Shown piece by piece: positions 54,161-60,347 of a DNA stretch of 60,347 nt (the first letter of the stretch is position 1; each line of letters starts with the position of its first letter). Source of the DNA: JAAYDI01 sp052034005 (GTDB taxonomy: Bacteria; Planctomycetota; Planctomycetia; Pirellulales; Pirellulaceae). A model generated the notes under the pieces. The model was not told the DNA's origin. It did not search any database and saw only the letters and a list, made by a program, of their open reading frames with translations. The stretch covers positions 1 through 60,347 of the forward strand of contig JBPOJB010000041.1 in assembly GCA_052034005.1 (NCBI GenBank), written 5' to 3'. The position numbers and the translations under genes are program-made.

Positions 54161-55171
54161 ATGAACCTATGTCGCTGGCCAATGACGCTCGCGGCCGCAG
54201 TCGTCCTGGCAGGTGTCGCGGCGGGATCCGCCACGGCCCAGGCCGTGTCGGACCTGTATCGGATCACGGACAGCGTGTCGGGCACGCACGTGGAATATCA
54301 CCGTATCGCGATCGCTCCCGGGAACGAGGTGCTGCTGGCGGACTTGCAGGGTCCCGGCAAAGTGACTTACTTCTACATCACGGACGACACGCAAGGCAAG
54401 TTCTTCCCCGGATTGGTGCTGAAAGTCCTGTGGGACGACGAGACGGAGCCGAGCATCCTGGTGCCGCTGAGCGATTTCTTCGGGGCGCTCCACGGCAGGA
54501 CGATCGACTACCAGTCGGCGCCCATGCAGATCAACCACGCCTGTTTCATGTGCTACCTGCCGATGCCGTTCAGCCAGCGCGCCCGGTTCCTGCTGGCCAA
54601 CGACGGCGACAGGGACTATTCGCAGAGCGTGGCCTATGGGATCGACTTCGAGCGGAGCGCCGACTTCGCCCGGGAGAAGAGCCGGCTCCACTGCACGTGG
54701 CGGCGCACGAACCCGACCCGCAACGGCATGCATACGCTGCTGGAGGTCCACGGCCGTGGCCACTACGTCGGTAATTTCCTGCAGGTCCACAGCAAGTACG
54801 GCGGCTGGTGGGGCGAGGGAGACACGCTGCTGACCATCGACGGCACGACCATGACGCACAGCCCGGGGACCGAGGACGAGTACGGCGCCTGCTGGGAGTT
54901 CGGCCACACGTTCTCCTACCTGTACAGCGGCTACCTGCTGAAAGAGGAACCGGACCATCGGATGTACCGCTGGTACCTGGCCAACCCCGTGCGGTTCCAG
55001 AAGTCGCTGAAGGTCGAGATCCAGAACCAGCGCTGGCAAGACGGGCAGATCCCCAGCCGCGACGACTACACGAGCGTGGCGTTCTGGTACCAGGAAGAGC
55101 CGCACGACAGACTGACGCTGCCAGGGTTCGCGGAGCGCACCGCGCCTTCCCAGGCAGCCGAGTACAAGTGA
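54161..55171 (+). CDS. DUF2961 / GH172-family protein, exported
   Basis: 336 residues. AGGAGGCCTCCTG directly before ATG 54161 fixes the start. A signal peptide (about 1-26, ending in ATAQA) is followed by a two-lobed beta fold typical of DUF2961: GPGKVTYFYITDD, LPMPFSQRARFLLANDGD and TEDEYGACWEFGH. Characterised members (GH172) hydrolyse fructofuranose dianhydrides or arabinofuranosides. The acidic residues of TEDEYG are plausible catalytic candidates. It is encoded 102 bp after the metallo-beta-lactamase gene and 19 bp before a small gene. The substrate is unknown. Confidence 0.75.
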   Translation: MNLCRWPMTLAAAVVLAGVAAGSATAQAVSDLYRITDSVSGTHVEYHRIAIAPGNEVLLADLQGPGKVTYFYITDDTQGKFFPGLVLKVLWDDETEPSILVPLSDFFGALHGRTIDYQSAPMQINHACFMCYLPMPFSQRARFLLANDGDRDYSQSVAYGIDFERSADFAREKSRLHCTWRRTNPTRNGMHTLLEVHGRGHYVGNFLQVHSKYGGWWGEGDTLLTIDGTTMTHSPGTEDEYGACWEFGHTFSYLYSGYLLKEEPDHRMYRWYLANPVRFQKSLKVEIQNQRWQDGQIPSRDDYTSVAFWYQEEPHDRLTLPGFAERTAPSQAAEYK

Positions 55172-55189
55172 CTCCCAGGAGGACAGGCG

Positions 55190-55672
55190 ATGGCGAAGAG
55201 ACGGGGATCTGCGAGCAGCCCTGCCGGCGCACCGCCGACACGCGCCGCGCTCCCCCAAGACGTCGAGACGCGGCTGCAGGCAGTGTGGCGGCAACTCGGA
55301 CATCTCATCGACTGGTGCCAGAACGACACGCAGTGGTCGCAGTTGTTCCGCGCGGAAGCCAGGCCGTATCGAGAAACGTTCTATTGGGAAGCGGTCGCCC
55401 GCCTGCTCGCTCAGTACCTGGAAGTGCACCCGGCCGCGTCGCCCGAGCTTGCCTTGACCGACTGCCTGATCGCCACTCAGTGCCCGCCCAGCGCCGACGA
55501 CCCGGCGGCGGTGAGGGAATTCCACGAGCACTGGCAGACGCTGCTGGCCCACTCGCAACACGAGTTGGACACGGCCATGCAGCAGGATCTGGAGCTGGCA
55601 GAGCAGGATGGCGTGCGGGAAGTCGTCGCCAGGCTCTACGCTGCCGATCGGCAGCAGTGGCGCCCGAGTTGA
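55190..55672 (+). CDS. Small hypothetical protein, 160 residues
   Basis: ATG 55190 follows CAGGAGGAC. A basic, Ala/Pro-rich N-terminus of 25 residues precedes a helix-rich body (VETRLQAVWRQLGHLIDWCQN; FYWEAVARLLAQYLEVHP). It has three cysteines and no signal peptide or membrane segment. It is probably cytoplasmic and co-transcribed with the GH172 gene 19 bp upstream. I do not recognise the family. Confidence 0.6.
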   Translation: MAKRRGSASSPAGAPPTRAALPQDVETRLQAVWRQLGHLIDWCQNDTQWSQLFRAEARPYRETFYWEAVARLLAQYLEVHPAASPELALTDCLIATQCPPSADDPAAVREFHEHWQTLLAHSQHELDTAMQQDLELAEQDGVREVVARLYAADRQQWRPS

Positions 55673-55793
55673 CCTGCACCCAACGCCGGGCAGGTGATAC
55701 CGTTGTCGCCGCCGGAAGAATGACCGATAATCAACCTGCTTTCGAATCGTGACCGTGGTTCTGGATTAATACGACACGCCCGGAGGATCCGCC

Positions 55794-56849
55794 ATGACTC
55801 CCCAACACACCAACAACTACCCCAAGCTTCACAACGCGGCCTGGCCCGGCGTGGTGGGCAAGGGCGACGGCGGCGAGCCGCCCATCGACCTGGACACGAT
55901 GCTCGATCTGACGGCGGCCGCCGAGGTGGACGGCATTCGCTTCGAGGGCTTCGACCTGTTCCTCTATGCGCCGCATATCAACATCGATTCGAGCGACGAC
56001 GAGATCAAGGTGCTGGCCGACAAGGCCGGGCACCGGCAGCTCGAGATCGGCACGGTGACCGCGCCGATCTGGCCGCCGACCGGCGGGGGCTCGGCCATGG
56101 GCACCGATCAGGATCGCCGCCAGTTCCTCGAACAGGTCCGCAAAGGCTGCCGCATCGCCGAACGGCTGCGCCAGCTGGGCGTACGGCCCCACGGGATCGT
56201 GCGGATCGACTCGGCGTGCGGCGTCGAGCCCTGGTGCGCCGCGCCGGAAGAGAACCAGAAACGGATCGCAGAGACCTTCCGCGAGTCCTGCGTGATCGCG
56301 GAGGACCATGGGGAGCGGTTGGCGGCCGAGGGTGAGATCTGCTGGGGTGGCATGCACTCCTGGCGGCGCATGATCCAGTTGCTGGAGATGGTCGATCGGC
56401 CGCAGACGCTCGGCTTCCAAGCCGACATGGCCCATACGCTGCTGTACCTGCTGGGCTACAACGCGCCGGAGGACGCCATCCTGCCCCAGGACTTCGACTG
56501 GAGCGACGAGGCGCGCTTCTACGCGGCCTACGAGCAGCTGACCGACGCCCTGCGCCCCTGGACCGTGGACCTGCACATCGCCCAGAACGATGGCACGGTA
56601 CATGGATCCGGCAGCCACGATAAGACCGGCCGGCACTGCCTGGCCACCGACCCCCAGGGCAAGCTGGACGTGGTGCGCTGCGCAGGCTACTGGCTCCGTG
56701 ACAAGAGCGGCCAACTGACCAAGCGGTTCCGGCACATCTGCTGGGACGGTTGCATGTTCCCCAACGCCGTGATGATGAACCCCCAGACATGGAACGATAT
56801 TCTGCGGGCAATGATCGCCGTGCGTGACGCGCACGGATGGCATGAATGA
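55794..56849 (+). CDS. Xylose isomerase-like TIM barrel protein
   Basis: 351 residues. ATG 55794 follows GGAGGATCC. The barrel pattern includes VDGIRFEGFDLFLYAP, LEIGTVTAPIW, VRIDSACGVEPW, WGGMHSWRR, LGFQADMAHTLLYLLG and TVDLHIAQNDG. The Glu, Asp and His residues at strand ends fit the AP endonuclease 2/xylose isomerase superfamily, which binds one or two divalent metals and includes sugar epimerases and isomerases. There is no signal peptide. It is the last gene of the probable sugar-use group that starts at 52074. Confidence 0.75.
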   Translation: MTPQHTNNYPKLHNAAWPGVVGKGDGGEPPIDLDTMLDLTAAAEVDGIRFEGFDLFLYAPHINIDSSDDEIKVLADKAGHRQLEIGTVTAPIWPPTGGGSAMGTDQDRRQFLEQVRKGCRIAERLRQLGVRPHGIVRIDSACGVEPWCAAPEENQKRIAETFRESCVIAEDHGERLAAEGEICWGGMHSWRRMIQLLEMVDRPQTLGFQADMAHTLLYLLGYNAPEDAILPQDFDWSDEARFYAAYEQLTDALRPWTVDLHIAQNDGTVHGSGSHDKTGRHCLATDPQGKLDVVRCAGYWLRDKSGQLTKRFRHICWDGCMFPNAVMMNPQTWNDILRAMIAVRDAHGWHE

Positions 56850-56890
56850 GAGCACCGCGGACGGGCCGAACACGTCTGAGCGCCAGAAGC

Positions 56891-56918
56891 TTGACCCGCC
56901 TGGCACTCCGAGTACAAT
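56891..56918 (+). promoter_or_regulatory. Strong sigma70-type promoter of a putative non-coding RNA
   Basis: TTGACC (56891-56896) and TACAAT (56913-56918) with a 16-bp spacer, each close to consensus. It lies 41 bp after the TIM-barrel stop and does not serve any recognisable protein gene. The start point would be about 56925. Confidence 0.65.
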
Positions 56919-56924
56919 AGCGAT

Positions 56925-57349
56925 GGAAGCTGACTTTCCACAGCGTTTTTTTCTCTGCTTCTCGTCTTCTATGGAGGGCATGCATGGAAAAAACGTCGGA
57001 CAGGCACCTTGGAGGAGTGTGAACTCCTCCGGTTCCTCGCCGTGAAACCGATATGCTGGGTTTACGCAGGAACCGTTTGTCGTCGGCAGGCGGAGTGTCT
57101 TGCACCGCAGGTTCCTGCCCCGCTTGGATACGAGTTGTTCGTGCGCAGCCGTGCGCGTCGGGCATCGTCCTGCGGGTCGTGTGACTGTGCATCCTGTCTT
57201 GGTCGCAGATGTACGACGGTGATGCGCGTTGCATCCGCAGTGCGTGTTGTGTGAGTGAGCCGGACGCGCGTCGCGCGCGAAAGCGACTTGGATCTCAAAG
57301 CGGGTTACGCGGCCCTCGCCCCTCGTTGTTCTGGGCGAGGGCCGTTTTT
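56925..57349 (+). ncRNA. Putative structured RNA, about 425 nt, family unknown
   Basis: Bounded by a good promoter and an intrinsic terminator, with no convincing large ORF. Structure visible by eye: a hairpin of GGAGGAG (57011-57017) and CTCCTCC (57024-57030); GGTTCCT (57031-57037) pairing with AGGAACC (57068-57074) around an inner GTGAAACC/GGTTTAC stem (57042-57065); and GGCAGG (57085-57090) with CCTGCC (57114-57119) around GCGG/CCGC. AGGAACC can instead pair with a second GGTTCCT at 57110-57116, so the folds exclude each other. A 12-codon micro-ORF (ATG 56984 to TGA 57020-57022) has GGAGG six bases upstream, and its stop lies in the first hairpin loop. It does not look like RNase P RNA, tmRNA, 6S or SRP RNA. 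It could be a regulatory RNA or a leader whose downstream gene was lost. The first hairpin near 56924-56940 with T7 after it may be a weak early attenuator. Confidence 0.55.
57310..57349 (+). terminator. Intrinsic terminator of the putative RNA
   Basis: CGGCCCTCGCCC (57310-57321) pairs perfectly with GGGCGAGGGCCG (57333-57344), a 12-bp stem with an 11-nt loop, followed by five T residues. Confidence 0.85.
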
Positions 57350-57559
57350 CGTTGTCGACCCGGCCGCCTCTCCGGCTTCTGCGCTCCCGGTTCGGACACC
57401 AACCGCGCATGAGGCTGGCGTTGAGCCTTGTTGCGGTCGGGCCGCATGTCGCGAACCGTGATGCGGTATCCGTCCTTTCGGGGCCCACCACGGGGCCGAT
57501 CCGACTCTGCGCCAAAAATTGGGGCAGGAAACCAGGAAGGAGACGGAGCAGATGTCTCT

Positions 57560-57602
57560 TCTGAGCTTCCGACTGCCTTGGTTGTAAATCCTGCTCATGG
57601 TT
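57560..57602 (-). repeat. Inverted repeat, left arm
   Basis: The reverse complement of 57580-57602 is identical over 23 nt to 59012-59034 (AACCATGAGCAGGATTTACA plus ACC). The similarity continues with AGTC(G/A)GAAGCTCAG to about 57560, matching up to about 59055. Both arms have a C/G-run hairpin on their inner side. Confidence 0.85.
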
Positions 57603-57615
57603 TCACCCCCCTCAG

Positions 57616-57638
57616 TTCCCCCTTTTGCAAGAGGGGAA
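57616..57638. repeat. C/G-run hairpin, copy 1
   Basis: TTCCCCC, then TTTTGCAA, then GAGGGGAA: a stem of about six pairs. It resembles the next three copies and lies next to the left inverted-repeat arm. Confidence 0.6.
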
Positions 57639-57675
57639 GCTGCACTTGGCACGGCGAAGAGGGTTGCATAGCTCA

Positions 57676-57698
57676 CCCCCCCCTTGCAAAGGGGGGGG
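57676..57698. repeat. C/G-run hairpin, copy 2
   Basis: Eight C residues, TTGCAAA, eight G residues: a perfect palindromic stem. Probably the same short repeat family as its neighbours. Confidence 0.65.
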
Positions 57699-57762
57699 CG
57701 CCCGAGATCGCGCCGAAGTTGGCAGGTTGCAGACACTCTGTCTTCTGGGCGGCGGTGAATTG

Positions 57763-57841
57763 GGCCTTCGGCCAAATGGGGATGAGTTGGTGGCCCGCAT
57801 TCCTGCGGCGATGCCGCAGGCTACGGTGAATCTGGCCTTCG
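57763..57841. repeat. Cluster of short palindromes
   Basis: GGCCTTCGGCC occurs twice (near 57763 and 57833), with CCTGCGG/CCGCAGG (57802-57808 and 57814-57820) between them. No T-tract follows, so these are not terminators. Confidence 0.55.
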
Positions 57842-58039
57842 GCCCAGCCAGCATGGTGGGCCCGAGCTAAATCCGGGGAGCCGAGTCAGAGAGAACCGAA
57901 TCAGGGTGTCTGATTACCGTAAGTGGCTGCTGTATCGACTGTGATTACGCGGCGTTTTCAGACGGCCGACGCGGCTACCTGCAAGCCGCCGTGATAGTTG
58001 GCATCCATGACGCGAGCAGGTGTTCAAGGGCCTGCGAAG

Positions 58040-58861
58040 TCAGTGGCGAATCGCTGCGCCGACTGCGAGGCCCACGAGCCACGGGACGGCCGCAAAAAGC
58101 CCCAACACCAAGCCTACGCCTTGCACCCGCGCCGCTTGTGGGTAGAAGTGCAAGAGAAGCGCTACGACGAGAATCCCAAGCGATCCGAGCAACTGCCAAA
58201 CGCGGTAATCCGCATGACCCAGCACCGCCTGGATATAACGCACGTCGGCACCCCGGTCTAACATCAACGTGGCCACAGCATGGCGAAATAAGTGGCACGC
58301 GCCGGCCTTGTCGATGCCCGCGCCGCGCAGGTAATCGCGCACGATCTTGGATCACTGATTGGCGTGCAGGGGGTGCCCGTTCTTGGAGACAAACAGCAGG
58401 GGCGTCTCGGCCCGGCGCGCCAAGAGCGGCCGGGCCTCGGCCAGATACTTGTCGATCCAGGCGAGCGCCCGCGCACCGATCGGCACGTAGCGGTCTTGCT
58501 TCCCCTTGCCGCGGCGCACCAGGAGCGTCATCCGCTGGCGGTCGAGGTCGGTATGCTCCAGCGCGAGCGCTTCGCCGCGCCGCAGGCCGGTGGAGTACAA
58601 GACCTCCAACATCGCGCGGTTCCGCAGTCCATGGGGCGTCGTGACGTCCGCCTGGGCCAGCACGGCTTCCACTTCGGGGACCGAGAGCGGATGGCGAGGC
58701 AACCGCCGCTCGTCGCGCGGCAGTACCAGATCGCGGGCCGGATCGTGTTCCACGACGCGCTCGCGCACCAGCCAGGCGAAGAACCGCCGCAGGGCCGTGA
58801 GCCGATGCGATTGGCTGGAGAGACTTAGGTGCTGGCCGTTCCGCTGGCAGATCAGAAGCAG
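58040..58861 (-). pseudogene. Tyrosine recombinase/integrase remnant
   Basis: The integrase frame is readable from about 58861: HRLTALRRFFAWLVRERVV (core-binding domain), then LPRDERRLPRHPLS, and STGLRRGEALALEHTDLD with the first catalytic Arg. It runs on to CHLFRHAVATLMLDRGADV with the His-x-x-Arg pair, and LGHA. Two lesions are visible: an in-frame TGA at 58352-58354, 12 nt before SKIVRDYLR resumes in the same frame, and loss of the catalytic tyrosine region. After LGHADYR the frame runs into about 45 hydrophobic residues (GILVVALLLHFYPQ and VGLVLGLFAAVPWLVGLA) not belonging to an integrase. The 5' end is lost in the repeats. It should not be functional. Confidence 0.75.
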
Positions 58862-58874
58862 ACGCGCTGGTTTC
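58853..58874 (+). repeat. 22-nt direct repeat, copy 1
   Basis: CAGAAGCAGACGCGCTGGTTTC, 20 of 22 bases identical to 59052-59073. It lies at the point where the recombinase reading frame loses its N-terminal part. Confidence 0.7.
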
Positions 58875-58905
58875 GGTTGACGCGTGAGGTTCTTACCCCC
58901 CCTTG

Positions 58906-58926
58906 CCCCCCTTTTTCAAGGGGGGG
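58906..58926. repeat. C/G-run hairpin, copy 3
   Basis: CCCCCC, TTTTTCAA, GGGGGGG, immediately preceded by another C7 run. Same pattern as copy 4. Confidence 0.65.
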
Positions 58927-58971
58927 AGGGGATGGGGAGGATCGTCCGACGGGCGAGCGACCGCGCGTTAG

Positions 58972-59009
58972 CCCCCCCCCTTTTTCAAGGGGGGGGGGGG
59001 GGGGGGGGG
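58972..59009. repeat. C/G-run hairpin, copy 4, with a 21-G tract
   Basis: Nine C residues, TTTTTCAA, then 21 G residues (58989-59009). The G run is much longer than its partner, so its exact length may be a sequencing or assembly uncertainty. Confidence 0.7.
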
Positions 59010-59011
59010 CG

Positions 59012-59055
59012 AACCATGAGCAGGATTTACAACCGAGAGTAGTCAGAAGCTCAGA
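59012..59055 (+). repeat. Inverted repeat, right arm
   Basis: Partner of 57560-57602, about 1.4 kb apart. The first 23 nt are identical to the reverse complement of the left arm, followed by an imperfect extension. It lies directly after the G tract and directly before the transposase remnant. Confidence 0.85.
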
Positions 59056-59073
59056 AGCAGACACTCTGGTTTC
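59052..59073 (+). repeat. 22-nt direct repeat, copy 2
   Basis: CAGAAGCAGACACTCTGGTTTC, partner of 58853-58874. It is located exactly where the N-terminal part of the transposase is missing. Confidence 0.7.
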
Positions 59074-59075
59074 CG

Positions 59076-60276
59076 TTGCTGGTCTGCCGCACGGAGGTGC
59101 TCGGCGCGCACTACTGGTCGTGCGAGGTGTGCGGGCAGCAAGTGGAGCTGTGCCACAACCGGCACTGCCCGAAGTGCGGCGCGGCGGCGATGGGCCGACC
59201 GGGTGCAGGCCGATCTGCTGCCCATCGAGTATCACCATGTGGTGGTGACCTTGCCGCATCCGCTGACGCTCTTGGCGTTCGATCATCCGCACGTGCTCTA
59301 TCCGCTGATGCTGCGCACGGGGGCGGAAGCCATGCTGCGGCTGGCGCGCCGGGAGCTGGGCGTCGAACTAGGCGTGTTGATCTTGCTGCACACCTGGGGC
59401 CAGCTCATGAATCGACACGTGCATGCCCACAGCCTCGTGTCCGGCGGCGGGTTGTCGCTCGATGGCCAGCAATTCATCCAGTTCCCCACGGGCGAGTTCT
59501 TGCGGCTGGAGGACCTGGCGCGGGAGTTCCGCGACCTGTTGCTCAAGCGGTTGGACTCGCTGTACCGCCGCGACCAGCTGGTGCTGCAGGGTGACTGGCG
59601 GCAGTTGGGCTGGGGGCACGGCTGGCAGGAGTTCCTGGAGCCGCTGCGCACGATCGACTGGGTCGTGTTCAGTCGCGGCGTCTGGGATCGCCGGGCGGAA
59701 GCGGGTCAGCGAGGGGAAGTGTCCCGGGCCGTGGAGTATCTGGCACACTATGCCAATCGCGTGGCCATGAGCAACAGCCGCCTGTGGAGCATCGACGAGG
59801 AGGAGGTGGTCTTCCGTTACCGGGACCATCGCCGCGGCGGCACGTGGCGCACCACGTCCCTGTCCGGCGTGGAGTTCCTCGAGCGGTTTCTCTGGCACGT
59901 GCTGCCCCAGGGCCTGCGGCGCATCGGCCGTTTCGGCTGGTGGGGCAATGCGGTGCGGACCGACAAGCTGGCGCTGCTGCGCCGGCTGCTGGGGGCCCCG
60001 CCCGCCGCGCCTCCCGAGGCCGCGGACGAAGCGCTGCCGGTCCCGCCGGAGGAAGCGCCGGAGGAAATACCGGAGGAACTGGATCAGGAGCTCGTGCGAT
60101 TGGAGGTCGAAGGGCGCGCGCCGCACAAGTGCCGCGCCTGCGGCGGCCAGCTGGTGCTGCAATATCAGACCGAGCGTCCGACGGTGGCCGAGCTGCTGCG
60201 GATGCCGCCCAATATGGAGCCGTGGGTGGAGACGGGCCCGGTGCAACTGCACCTGCCGATCTCCGCCTTCTTGTGA
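59076..60276 (+). pseudogene. IS91-family transposase, frameshifted and N-terminally truncated
   Basis: The N-terminal zinc domain (YWSCEVCGQQVELCHNRHCP, KCG) is read in one frame to about 59189. The rest continues in another frame from RWADRVQADLLPIEYHHVVV. One extra base, or two missing, in the GCG-repeat at 59187-59193 explains it. The main frame (GTG 59203 to 60276, 357 codons) has the HUH motif HVHAHSLVSGGGL, the double tyrosine of VEYLAHYANR and a C-terminal CRACGG zinc motif. These are the catalytic features of rolling-circle IS91/IS801-type transposases. The first 30-40 residues of a normal protein are absent. Translation restart at the GTG would lack the zinc domain. Confidence 0.8.
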
Positions 60277-60307
60277 CCACCCGACACGTGGCGAGGAGAC
60301 CGCGACG

Positions 60308-60347
60308 ATGCGGCGCGTGGTATTTCAGCGAACGGACCGTCTCCGGC
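60308..60347 (+). CDS. Start of an unidentified gene (partial)
   Basis: ATG 60308 follows GAGGAG at about 9 nt, and the frame stays open to the window edge (13 codons, MRRVVFQRTDRLR). It is too short to identify; it may be an accessory gene of the element or an ordinary chromosomal gene. Confidence 0.35.
   Translation, partial: MRRVVFQRTDRLR

Larger units (their letters stand above)
57350..58039. other. Non-coding region with repeats
   Basis: About 690 bp between the RNA terminator and the recombinase remnant. Short open frames have no coding character. It holds an inverted-repeat arm (57560-57602), two C/G-run hairpins, GGCCTTCGGCC hairpins and a CCTGCGG/CCGCAGG palindrome. Nothing recognisable is seen in 57350-57555 or 57860-58039. 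Confidence 0.5.
57560..60276. mobile_element. Degenerate mobile-element region (repeats, recombinase, IS91-type transposase)
   Basis: A patchwork of an inverted-repeat pair, C/G-run hairpins, a broken tyrosine recombinase (minus) and a frameshifted IS91-type transposase (plus). The outer borders are uncertain: I take the left repeat arm and the transposase stop as limits. Some IS91-related elements carry a tyrosine recombinase gene with the transposase, but normally in the same direction; here they diverge. Confidence 0.45.

Noticed and set aside
57009..57254. An 81-codon ORF within the putative RNA
   Set aside because: The predicted product is Cys/Arg-rich without domains or a ribosome site, and the DNA there is dominated by palindromic stems.
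58352..58354. TGA recoding (for example selenocysteine) in the recombinase
   Set aside because: The context is a decayed mobile gene with other lesions, no insertion element is apparent, and TGA serves as stop elsewhere.
57606..59010. A CRISPR array suggested by repeated C/G-rich hairpins
   Set aside because: Only four copies with irregular spacing and divergent loops, no uniform spacers and no cas genes in the window.

Overview
The window looks like a high-GC chromosome segment of a member of the Planctomycetota; no rRNA or tRNA gene is visible that would narrow this down. The assignment rests on gene content: a MoxR/DUF58/DUF4350/DUF4129/SpoIIM/RDD cluster, an ECF sigma factor encoded beside a Ser/Thr kinase and an FHA protein, a very large kinase/ATPase/histidine-kinase hybrid, two signal peptidases carrying extra domains, and a DapL-type aminotransferase. 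KorAB and an LdhA-type dehydrogenase suggest ferredoxin-linked and fermentative metabolism.

Layout. 1-710: the right end of an ISAs1-like insertion sequence has cut off a TPR-like gene, next to a 59-codon membrane protein gene. 1080-3985: korA-korB. 4067-4798: a short-chain dehydrogenase. 4903-12463: seven translationally coupled genes behind one good promoter (RDD, SpoIIM, membrane protein, DUF4129, DUF4350 lipoprotein, MoxR with a zinc ribbon, DUF58), probably an envelope-related MoxR chaperone system. 12623-18208 (minus): FHA/repeat protein, Ser/Thr kinase with membrane segments, second membrane protein, ECF sigma factor and zinc-type anti-sigma-like protein, mostly overlapping; this reads as one phosphorylation-to-transcription pathway. 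18348-22333: a membrane-anchored coiled-coil protein with an intrinsic terminator, a 72-residue protein, a DMT transporter and an exported protein.

22470-31055 (plus): a ROK kinase lacking the zinc cysteines, LepA, two tandem signal peptidases with zinc ribbons inserted after the catalytic serine, an LptB-like ATPase and DapL. 31117-35655 (minus): an ABC ATPase, a permease and a large membrane-anchored partner. Then FolC, an S41 protease, and a 2015-codon signalling protein with a kinase-like domain whose HRD aspartate is asparagine. 45234-51976: LdhA, a rhomboid protease whose tail overlaps a convergent unknown gene, GlgC and AsnB. 52074-56849: a likely sugar-catabolism group (tandem metallo-beta-lactamase protein, GH172/DUF2961, small protein, TIM-barrel isomerase).

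56850 to the end is the least ordinary region. A strong promoter and a 12-bp terminator stem bracket about 425 nt without a convincing large ORF. They contain a 12-codon micro-ORF with a Shine-Dalgarno sequence and segments able to form mutually exclusive helices: a candidate undescribed structured RNA or attenuator. Downstream is a mobile-element graveyard: inverted repeats of about 43 bp, C/G-run hairpins, a tyrosine recombinase broken by an in-frame TGA and missing its catalytic tyrosine, and a frameshifted IS91-type transposase.
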